Source: Apteryx mantelli (lineage: Eukaryota; Chordata; Aves; Apterygiformes; Apterygidae). From it: a stretch of 64,000 nucleotides of DNA. A program made the position numbers and the translations under genes. Shown piece after piece: positions 54,442 through 64,000 of the stretch; the stretch's first letter is position 1, and the number at the start of each line of letters is the position of its first letter. Where the stretch lies: assembly GCF_036417845.1 (NCBI RefSeq), contig NC_089981.1, positions 4,667,501 to 4,731,500 of the forward strand, given 5' to 3'. Below the pieces are notes generated by a model. The model worked only from the letters and a program-made list of their open reading frames with translations. It was not told the origin of the DNA and did not search any database.

Positions 54442-57400
54442 TGACCTGCTGCCATAGTGGTGTCCAGAGCCAGGTGCCGAGGTAAGTGGAATGAAAATGG
54501 AGAAAAGACCTTTCTCCTTTCCTGGCAGTACGCACACCCCTATGGGGAATTATTTTGCAGCAGGAGGTAGCAGCAATTCTTCATTTGGACTTGTGCATTA
54601 AGTCACCTCTGGTAGTCCGTTTGGCTAGGGAAACAAAAGGACATGAATGTGATGCTAGCCAAGTTGCTGCCATGTGTGCCACTGGGTACAGAAAGTGGCA
54701 GGCTGATTCATACTAGGTTAGCAGGCCAGACGCTATTGGCCTGATCTCTGGCTTCTGTCATCTGTTGCTCCTCTTCCTTTCCCAAAGACTGTAAGACTTT
54801 GTTTACCTTCTTACCCAATACTCTTGTTTCCTGTAGTGACTACTGTTAACCCTCATTAAGCTGCCCAAGGCTCCAGGCGACAGTAAAAGGACATTTAAGT
54901 TAGGGGACTATTTTCACCAAGGCATTTCTTTACCAGTATTTATTCTCATTAACTGTAGGATTTCTGTTTTCAGTGTGGAGATCGCTGGCATTCTGTGCAG
55001 AGGAGATGGAGACATTAACTATGTTGCTATCAGGCCATTCCACATTTCCAGAAATTTCAGCAAAACAAAGCAAAGGACAGTAGCTGAGACAATGTCTTTC
55101 CTGACATCCGTGAGGCATAAGCTACAAATACACAGTAGAGTTCAGAGCCATGATGAATTTGACTTGGGCCTTGGTTGAGATGATATGCTGATATAAATCA
55201 GCATGTCTATTTGCTTCGTTTGTTTCATTTCATAGGTTCACCTTTGACTGCAGCTGCTCAGGTTAAGAAAGATGGGGCCCATCATGACAGTGAGATTTGT
55301 CCGCCCTCAGTTATTTTGTTTAAAAGCTAGATGTCTATTTCAGACCTAATCGCATCCTAAAATCAGTTCTGAGGTAGATCAGATGCATCTGCCTCCAGAG
55401 ACATTCATTTTTTTGCGCAGAAGAGCCTAGAGTGACTAAGTCAGGGTTAAATTCGCTGACTTCCATTGGCATTAAATAGGTGACTTCCTCCCTCAGTTTC
55501 CCAATTCGTAAATGAAGGATTTTTTTGACTGACTTGGTAATTCACTGACCTCTGTTAAAACATGCAAATTCTTGCAAAGAGGCTTTATTCACTGGATTTC
55601 CAGTGATGAAATTTCTGGTGAGATAGGACTTGGAGGGTCATCAAGAGGTCACCCAGGACATCTTCTGTCCCTATAAAAACTTAATCGTAACCACTCCTGA
55701 GAGAAATGAGCCCAACCTGTCCTTAAAAGACTCCTGTGATAGGAATTCTTTACCATCCCTGGAGGATGGTGACTCTTCCTACAGCTTGAGGTTTCTTTCT
55801 TTTTATCCTTTAATGAAGATTTCACTTTTACATGTTTTTTGGAATACACAGAAGTTAAAAAAGGAGAGAAAATATCTGGATTACAAATGGACTGTTTTAG
55901 CATTCACAATGCTAGGAAGCCAGAGCAGTGGACCTAATGGCCCTTTACACATGGGAAATCCATACAACTATCAGCTTGGAGTAAGGAAGAACTCCGAGAA
56001 GCGTTAGCTGGATAGTTCCATGCATATGCTTGTCCAGTTGAATACTCAGCTACTCCTTTGAGTGTTATTTCTTATGGAGAAACCCTGAAATGCCTTTGTG
56101 ATATCATTATAAAAGCATTGACTGACAACTGTTTCTTTAAAATATATTTACTTAAACTTTTCAGTCAAGACAGAACTCATTCTCCTCCTTTGCCCCTTTC
56201 TTTCACGCCTTCCCTTCACTAAGCCTCCACCCCTCCCTCCTCCAGCCCCAAGAGCCCTTCAGGTGGAAGATTTCCTGGGAGAGGGTTAAAGGTTGGTACT
56301 TAAACGGTTTTCTTCTCAGCCCTTCTTGCAGCTGCTGGGATATGAAAGCATCATTCAGGACACCCAGGTCACATCATCCACACAGCCTATTAAACCACTT
56401 CTCACACAGGCAGGAAACATCAAGATACACTTGTGACACACGAGAGCAAGTAATAAATTAGATGGGATTGGATTATACACTAACAGCCACCTCCTAAGCA
56501 AGTTTTGGAAGCTTTCCAGAAGCCATTCTATGTTCTTTAAAGGTGCTGTGCTCTAACACATTCATACCAGGGGAGACAGAAGTTGAGGAGATAAAGCTGT
56601 ACAGCCCTTACACAAAATATTAGATCTCTAAACACAGGTGAGGTAAGTTTTGCAGCTTCTCTGGCTTCTCGCTTTGCTTCGCTTTGTTTGCTTTCCTCTT
56701 CCCTTCCCTTTCTTCTTGAACAAAAGTGAAAATACAGAAAGGAACTTCCACTGAAGTTATCAACTGTCTCTAGTTATCTTTGGCTAGAATCATACACAGA
56801 GCTAGTTCTACAGCTGCAGATTCGATTGCTTTGATATTATTCTTTTGTTTCCCATAACCACCTGAGATTTTAGGGAAGAATGCATGCAGTAAGGAGATGG
56901 TGCAATTTCTCACCCTTTCTGAGATGTTAAGAGTACACATGAGATTCATTTTATTTTGCAGCTGATTGCATTATGTCATATAGCTCAGGTCTACCCCTGC
57001 AAAGGCACTTGAAGAGATAAACCATAACTGGTGGCAATCCTCTACTGAATTAGTCATTCTAGTAATCCTCTTGGAGTCAGCAGTAAGAAATGGGTACCTG
57101 CAGCACATGATTCATCACATCTACAAGTAGACTGGTCAGGTGTAATATGCCTAGCTTAGGTACAGGTGCCTACATGACTTAAGGTGATGAGATGAGATCA
57201 GACAGATGGGTAGTTTGTTAAATGCAGTTTGGTGGTGATGGAAAGGACCTTTTCAAGCAATATACATAGCCGAGCTGTCTGAATTGTGAATCGGTCCTTT
57301 TGTAGAAGCACACCTTGTTTTTAGCTCAGGAATTTGCCATCTGCGGTATTCAGGCATATAGTTTCCCCTGACCATTTCTCTCTTGGTCACTCCTTTCTGA

Positions 57401-59425
57401 CTGCCTAAATATGGCCCTGCGATTGCTGTGGTATGCTTCCAGTCATGCTCTGGCTTGGATGGAGCCCAGCTATTTCTTTTCGTCTGGGTACTGCACAGCC
57501 ATAAAGGTGTGCTCATTTCATCCCTGTCATTTATTTTGTTGAGAAGTCTACGTCGTTGCTCAGTAGAAGGAAGAGGGGTAGAAAGCATCACGACCTGGTA
57601 AGACGAGGGAGAAACTGACCTCCCGTTGTTCTTACTGATCCTTTTCCTTGTAGAAATATCTGAAGGGGAACCATCCATGTAAATTTTACCCTTCTGCTTG
57701 AAAAACTTTCATCTAGTGTAAGTACAACTGTAAGCATAGGAAAAGTCCCTAACTTTGCCCACTTCCTCTCTCGGCTTCACTTTGTGGGTTTGAAAGTAAT
57801 CTTGGCTTTTCTCAGTTTCAGTGTTTCCTGTGGATGCTTGATGACTTTGTGCCTGCACGAGAATTTCTGATTATGCTGCAGATGGAAGTAGTTGGTAGAT
57901 ACCTTGGCTTAACTGAATCATTCCACAGATTTGCTCACAGATCACCAAGACAAATGAGAAGACCTGGTTGTGATGGAATTCTGCAGGACTTAAAATGGTG
58001 CATTTTAACACCAGCTGACGGGGAATGTTTTGATCCTAGAAGGAAGCCCATACAGTGGATATTTTTATTAAAAGAGTGCCTGCTTTTGGCTGACCTTAAA
58101 TTCTCTGTGAAGAGTTTAATCTGGTGGTTCCCAGACTTCTTCGAGCAAGGGAATTCTGGTGGTCTGGGTGCATAATGGCAAGCTAGAAATGTTACACTCT
58201 TACTAAAGATGTAGGCTACTCATTTATTAGTGACATGTAATGCTCGATGGGTTGTAGCTGGAATACAGGGTGAACCAAAGAAGTCCCATGTTTATGCTGG
58301 AATGTGACCTTGTCTCGAATGAGAAACTGTATGGATGTAGAAATGCCTAGGGACAAGGAGCTCAGCCATAACCTGAAAAAGGTGGATGGCATTACAAAAA
58401 GCTCTGAGCTACTTTCAGGCACCGAAAGGGATTATTCTGTAAAGGTCATTCTAACCTGGTGGTGCTAATTTGCTTAAGCTCCTCATAGTGAATGGAGGAA
58501 GAAAGGGTTCTGCAAAGGACCCTAATTCAGTCATTCTGAATCAGCCTATAGAGAGACTTATACTGGCTGTTGAAGGAGTTTAGTTAGATTAGCTTCATTA
58601 AGCTAAGTTAACCCTTGAAAGGATCACGCAGAGTGTATCAAAAATCATACTAGGTAAAATCAGTACAGTGCTGGGACAGAAGATCTCACAAGAGTCTTTC
58701 ATTCTTCCTTCCTCTGATAGAAACAATGCTGAGATTTAGAACAATGTGAAATACTCCATTAAGTCATAGGTGCAATTTTTTTCCCCTCCATGATAGATAA
58801 CCTTCCCAGAACTCATTTTTCCGCCTGTGACATTTCATATTTACGTTTCAAAATGTCTATACACAAGAGAGTTCTTTTCTCTGCCTGTGGGTACATTTCC
58901 CTTCTAAACAAGAATTCAAAGATCATGTGTACTTATAAAGCAAATCATCATTCTGAGCAATATTTCCAGGTATTCTTAAAGACACCCATTTTACAAAGAT
59001 TGCTGTCAGGAACTTTGTCTACCCTGAGGGCAAACATGCTGCATTATCTGCCTTGTAGTGCCCAAGGTGAACACTCTGGCCGTGTCCTTAGTGCATGGAA
59101 GGCTACCAGCCATGGAGCCAGTCCTTCAAGATCCTGGAGGACCAGGATTAAGGAACATATCACAGAGTGCACCTATCTCTGTGCCACCAAAGCCATGGCA
59201 GAAGCTTTGTACTGTGGAGAACTACATAGCCGTTAAAAAAAAATACATGACTTAAACTAAACACTTCAAAAGCTTAATACTAATGCTATATCCTTCTTGG
59301 TTTGTATCCACTTCTGAAATAGAACTCATCATTAATAATGAAAAAATGCTGATGAATCATGTGTCTGTCTTTGTTTTCCCAGGTGTATAAGCTGTATATT
59401 GCATATTGGCACCCGACTGACCAAC
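54442..59425. other. Non-coding duplicated DNA upstream of the copy 3 OR
   Basis: This includes the ~800 bp lost in copy 2 (about 57,925-58,742) and the empty ERV1 site (ATATTT at 58,837-58,842). ORFs at 55,630-56,007, 57,253-57,678, 57,834-58,175 and 58,790-59,236 have no known domain and are not preserved in length among the three copies. The OR splice acceptor (TTTTCCCAG) ends at 59,382. Confidence 0.6.
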
Positions 59426-60361
59426 ATGGAGAACGTAAGCAGTGTGAAGGAATTCATTCTTCTGGGCCTTTCAAAGAACCAAGGGGTGCAGAAAATATGT
59501 TTTGTGGTGTTTTTGTTCTTCTATATTGTTACTGTGGCAGGAAATCTGCTCATTGTTGTCACTGTAGTTAGCAGTCAGCGTCTGAACTCTCCCATGTATT
59601 TCTTTCTCTGCCACCTGTCCATTGCAGATATTTGCTTCTCTTCTGTCACAGCTCCCAAAATGATTGCTGACTTCCTTGTTGAAAAGAAAACCATTTCCTT
59701 TGGGGGTTGCATGGCACAGCTATTCGGGTTACATATCTTCGGTGGCGCTGAGGTCTTCATTCTCACAGCGATGGCCTATGATCGCTACTTTGCCATATGC
59801 AGACCCCTGCACTACACCACCCTCATGACCAGGCGTGTGTGTGGCTGGATGGTGATGGGTTCATGGGTGGGGGGCTTTGTGCACTCCCTGGTGCAGACCC
59901 TCATAACCGTTAGCCTCCCTTTTTGTGGCCCCAACAAAATTGACCACTACCTCTGTGATGTCCACCCCCTACTACAACTGGCCTGTACCGACCCCTATGT
60001 TGCGGGCATCATTGTCGTTGCCAACAGTGGAATGATTTCTGTGGTCACTTTCATCATCCTGGTCACGTCCTACATTGTCATTTTGTTTTCCTTGAAAAGG
60101 CGTACGTCCGAAGGGCGGAAGAAAGCCCTCTCCACCTGTGGGTCCCACATTACTGTGGTGATTCTCTTCTTTGGGCCATCCACTTTCACCTACATACGCC
60201 CATCCAGCAATCTCTCGGAGGACAAGAGCGTAGCTGTGTTTTTCAGTATCCTCACACCCCTGCTGAACCCACTCATCTACACACTGAGAAATGAGGAGAT
60301 GAAAAGTGCCATGAGAAAACTGTGGAATAGAAAAGTTTGGCGTGAAAAGGGTGAGGTGTAG
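59426..60361 (+). CDS. Olfactory receptor, OR4-like (copy 3)
   Basis: This is an intact 311-residue odorant receptor, the direct tandem paralogue of 32,846-33,781. It begins MENVSS at the ATG at 59,426, 43 bases after a TTTTCCCAG acceptor. [33 protein letters not shown] and [11 protein letters not shown] are all present, so no critical motif is lost. It matches copy 2 through ECL2 (HYLCDV, CTDPYVAG) but departs from both other copies from TM5 to TM7: NSGMISVVTFII, SEGRKKAL, SSNLSEDKSVAVFFSILTP. Those segments line the odorant pocket and G-protein face in this family, so a changed ligand range is plausible but unproven. Confidence 0.93.
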   Translation: MENVSSVKEFILLGLSKNQGVQKICFVVFLFFYIVTVAGNLLIVVTVVSSQRLNSPMYFFLCHLSIADICFSSVTAPKMIADFLVEKKTISFGGCMAQLFGLHIFGGAEVFILTAMAYDRYFAICRPLHYTTLMTRRVCGWMVMGSWVGGFVHSLVQTLITVSLPFCGPNKIDHYLCDVHPLLQLACTDPYVAGIIVVANSGMISVVTFIILVTSYIVILFSLKRRTSEGRKKALSTCGSHITVVILFFGPSTFTYIRPSSNLSEDKSVAVFFSILTPLLNPLIYTLRNEEMKSAMRKLWNRKVWREKGEV

Positions 60362-62289
60362 AACTGTGGTTACATTTTCTCAAGAGCTGAGAAAATCAAG
60401 TCTCTCTCACTATAATTCCATTTTGGAAAATTTACTGAAAGCTCCCTTCTGAAGAAAAGCTTGGTTTTAGCTGTTGCAGTAATTGGGAAGACGCTGAAAG
60501 TTCATGTTTTGATTGGAATGGCATTGTAAACTCTGTGACTAGCAGGGATTCCCTTTATGTTCTCTTCTTGAATAGCATAGGCCCAGGACTGGGGCTTCCA
60601 AGCACTGCTGAGACACCAGCAAATAAATAAATGAATGCTATCAAAAATATTAAAATGTGTTCCAGGCAGAGCATCCCATTAGTCCAAGCTCTCCCAGGTG
60701 TAAACTTTCTGTCAGACAAACTCCATCTACTCTGTGATCTACTCAGCTAGGAAATGATGGCCCAAGGTGTCTGCAAGGCTGTTGGTCACCTGCTGCTGGA
60801 AGCAATTGTACCAAAGGCTTCCTTCCCCTTTACTTTGGAGTAAATGCATTCTTAGGAGCACTGCATTGTCATATGCTGAATCCATGGGTTAGCAATTAAA
60901 CTGCTGATCTTAGATGCTGGTTGGGTCATTTGCTGATGCAGATGATATGAAGAGAAGCTTCTCCCCTTCCCATTCCAGTGCAGCTCTCTGCCTTTCTGCA
61001 GTAGTTCACCTATCACTAATGCCCTCCTTCCTAGCCATCCCCTCTGCCCTTCATCTCTGCCTCAGATTTTGCATTTTACTGTTTATTACTAATAGAGAAT
61101 CAAAGATCCAAGTGAAAGATAAATTGCTCACCGTAGGAAATTGTCATCACCAAAGAAAGCATTGGGGGGCAAAGAAAGCATTTGGGGGGCACAATTTTAT
61201 GTGTCAGTGAAAAAAAAGAGTTATTCAGTAATAATTCCTGTACGCAGGATAACTCCTAGCACAACAGTGCACTTTTACAGGCCCAGGCAAAGGAAGAAAC
61301 ATGTATTCCAAGGGAATAGCTGGAGCAGCTACTCCTGCAGGAGGGAAGAGAAGAAATGTGAAGATGGAAGATTAAATCATCTCAGAGCCAGTCACAGCTG
61401 CCACAGGGAGGTTAGTTGTAGCAGCTAAGGTTCTCCACAAGGCCGAAGGAGCCACGAGGAGCCACGGGACCCTGACTCAGCAAGCTGAGGGAGAAAGACA
61501 TCTGTGTAATGCACTCTCAAAGTAACTAAAGCACTTTCTTTTTTCTTCCTTCACTTCACGTTCCCTATAAACACTGGCTTGCACTTGTGTTGCACCTTAA
61601 CATGGCTTAAGTGTGATTCAAGATAAGAAGGTGTTCCCTGCACAGGAGAGCGGAAGATCTACAGACCAAACCCTGGGACAATGTCGGAAATGCTCTGGTT
61701 CCCTGAATGTCCTCTGCTCTATGCAGGGGGTGGCAGAGTGGGTTCCCATTTCACAGGCATGCACCAGTACACTGCGGACGTCTCAGTGTCTTCTGCTCAC
61801 CGTGGTGGGTTATGTGGATGGCAGCCAGCAGGACGGAACTGGGATAAATCCTGATTCTCAAGGCTTAGAGGGATAGTGTCCCTCAGGCCTGGGCCAGCAT
61901 GTCCCTCACCCAGCATTCACACTCTGTGGACACAGCTAAAGGTGGGACCATCCCCACCTATTTGTAGCAGTCTAAATTCTTCATGCAATGAAGGACAGTT
62001 GTCTAGTTGAGCACCATTGTCAACAGAGAGGGACAGGCGCCTTCAGAGGCTGGTCTGTCTCACCTGGGGTGGGGCAGGTAGAAAGACAGATGGGGCCCAC
62101 TGACCCCCTTCATACTGAAACTGCTGAGGGGTTAGGGCACACGGCCAGTTCAAGCTAAGGCTTATAATTTAAAAACTGTTTGGTTTTTTTTTTATGTTTT
62201 GGGGAAGAACGCCATGATTTTTCTGATTTCTCTTCCGGCTGGCGGGTGCTAGCAGGCAACAGCAGGACCATAGCTTTTGGGAGGCGTCG

Positions 62290-62290
<1 letters not shown>

Positions 62291-62322
<32 letters not shown>
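62291..62322. repeat. (CAA)n microsatellite
   Basis: About 10.7 CAA units. The copy 1 counterpart at 3,101 has seven. Confidence 0.95.
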
Positions 62323-63051
62323 GCATTCGATTCCTCTACACTTTGGCCCAGATTCTTATAATGACTTAATATGAGGACTAAACAGCTGCTTCTATATTTT
62401 GCATTGCCTGAGTAAAAATACCTGGCAAGTAGTGAGGCCTGACCACAAACATTTTTAAAGTCTTGAAATGATTTCCTCGTTTACTTCTTGTTTCAAACGT
62501 GTACAGACCAGATGTCTAAGTGCCAACAGTCCTATAGCACAGTTCTGATATTTATTTATGCTGCAAACATGCAATGGTAAGAGCAAGTTAATAAGAAATA
62601 AGAAAGCATATGTGAAATATTGTCTTGGAAGGGAAAAAATATCTGACACGTGTAGGAGACATCTTTACTCAAAAAATGTTTGATTGCAAGGGTAATGTGA
62701 ACACAAAATCTTGCAAATGGTCAGCCATGACATTGATTTTAAATAGAAATGTTTCCAAAAGAAGCACATAGCTAATACTAAATGAAGTCCATTTATCTGG
62801 ACAGCATTGGAAAGCAAGCAGGAAAGCAAGCAAACCCCCCCACAATGTGACATGGTCTAGGTGATCACGCTCCAGAGTCACCCTGTAGAGATTACTCTAA
62901 TAGCTGTCCAAAATATATATTTTAGCTCCCTGTCCACTGATTCTTTCTGACAAAGAAAACTTCACATGCCTCTGCGATCTCATTGCTTCTGGTAAGCTTG
63001 TGCTTCTGCTGTGCAATTTACTTGAAATATTTCTGCCACAACTTCCCCATC

Positions 63052-63053
<2 letters not shown>

Positions 63054-63096
<43 letters not shown>
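63054..63096. repeat. (GA)n microsatellite, long allele
   Basis: About 21.5 GA units, the longest of the three paralogous sites. Confidence 0.95.
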
Positions 63097-63098
<2 letters not shown>

Positions 63099-64000
63099 GT
63101 TCTTGCAGATGCTCTTGGAAGTTGTTTTTGCAGAATGAGAAATGGAGCTAGACATTCAGGCTGTCCGTTTCATCCCCTGTAGTTTTCAGCCCTGGCAGAG
63201 ATGTGGACTGCTCTCGTGACACATAAGAAGCAGCTTGGAGCTGAGAGGTTTTGATGAAACTGCCTGAAGTGGTCCGAGAAGGTCATCAGAGGAGAATAGC
63301 AGGCAAACTGTTGGAGACTAGCAAATATAAACTGTGTAAGTTTTCTGATCTTGCTTCGTTGCTTTGTTCAAGCATGACTATGAAATCCTGCCTTTCAAAA
63401 GAGGCATTACTGTTGAGTGACTTTTGTGAGGTGCATTTTATGAAGTAGAAAGAACTCAATTTTTTTTTTACCCTTTGTTTTAATTGGTGTCTTCTTTGCC
63501 TATTTTGCAGTTATATGCCATTTCCAGAAATATCTGTCAGAAGGAAGTTTCTGGTGTTACAGAGTCAAGGACTCAATAGGTAGCTGCAGCACTTCCTGTG
63601 TACTCAATCTTAACTTGTCCCCTCTAGCTGTACACATCGTGGCAACAATGCTCTTAACACACACGCTTTGGGCCTCCCCACACTGCTTTCCCTCTGCCCA
63701 TGGAGTGGCATGGAGATAGGGCTGGAGACACAAAAGAATATTTCCTCTGCTGCTAAAGTTGGAGGGTGGAAGAGGCAGAGATCTTGTGAGAAAGAACTGA
63801 TTGACCTGTGATTGTGGAACAGGATTAAGATCCCAAAGGACTTGCCAGTATTGTGGACACTGTTATGCAGCTCTTGCCGTCTATCTTTTCAGTGTAGAAA
63901 CTGAACACTAGTGATACTTGCGTACTGCACTAGAGTGCAGCAAAGGTGAATACAAGATGTAGCCCAGTACAGCACATATAGGACAATGACTCTCCTGCTT

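Larger units (their letters stand above)
49531..64000 (+). repeat. Second unit of the 28.6-kb tandem duplication (includes OR copy 3)
   Basis: This is directly homologous to 20,916 onward. The junction lies inside the CR1; both sides share ATGAGGCCTTC from the breakpoint. It runs off the window end. Near 63,954 about 260 bp present in copy 2 (36,388-36,650) is missing, with ACAAG at both edges. Confidence 0.9.
60362..64000. other. Non-coding duplicated DNA downstream of the copy 3 OR
   Basis: This is the counterpart of 33,782-36,680 and of the inverse of 1,370-5,076. It retains the ~1 kb missing in copy 2. No gene is recognised up to the window end. Confidence 0.6.

Noticed and set aside
57834..58175. 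113-codon ORF (related frame at 7,260-7,493)
   Set aside because: No known motif; shortened in copy 1 and deleted in copy 2 without visible consequence.
1..64000. tRNA, rRNA, CRISPR or operon-like systems
   Set aside because: I looked for cloverleaf-like B-box sequences, regular repeat-spacer patterns and closely packed co-directional genes and found none. The only tRNA-like match is the primer binding site of the proviruses.

Overview
The window looks like a gene-poor, accessory stretch of a bird chromosome. The support is CR1 LINEs ending in the ATTCTRTG octamer, class II endogenous retroviruses (ERVs) primed by tRNA-Trp, intronless family-4-like olfactory receptor (OR) exons, and one Mas-related GPCR (MRGPR) of the type annotated as MRGPRH-like in birds. 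I see no housekeeping genes, no tRNA or rRNA genes, and no bacterial features.

Layout. One OR-bearing block occurs three times. Copy 1 (1-11,830) is inverted. Copy 2 (about 25,000-39,134) and copy 3 (about 53,600-64,000, cut by the window edge) are direct. Copies 2 and 3 belong to a larger tandem duplication with a period of about 28.6 kb, whose second unit starts at 49,531 inside a CR1 element. Each block carries one intact OR exon (5,077-6,012 minus; 32,846-33,781 plus; 59,426-60,361 plus), a degenerate ~50-bp tandem repeat, and, where the window reaches it, a broken second OR gene (174-638; 37,435-38,240). Between the inverted arms lie the intact MRGPR gene (15,461-16,399) and unique DNA. 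MRGPR 3'-end pseudogenes sit just outside the direct arms (24,772-24,975 and 53,383-53,586).

Mobile elements. ERV1 (29,438-32,256, minus) is a short, young mosaic provirus in copy 2. Its two 233-bp LTRs differ at one position that I can see. It has a 6-bp target-site duplication, and its empty site is preserved in copies 1 and 3. It carries a deleted gag and an internal remnant of the LTR type found on ERV2. ERV2 (43,120-49,261, minus) has an intact gag, pro and pol in successive -1 frames, a GGGAAAC slip site exactly in the gag frame, stops in pro and integrase, and only env remnants. Its two LTRs are strongly diverged and not flanked by matching target-site repeats. Two copies of one CR1 (20,667-23,410 and 49,531-52,020) and a CR1 tail (49,280-49,400) complete the list.

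How it fits together. The intact genes are single-exon sensory-type GPCRs (three ORs, one MRGPR), and the region has evolved by inversion, tandem duplication, apparent gene conversion and retroelement insertion. I found no operon-like or novel enzymatic system. The most unusual features are the recombinant provirus structures and the duplication architecture.
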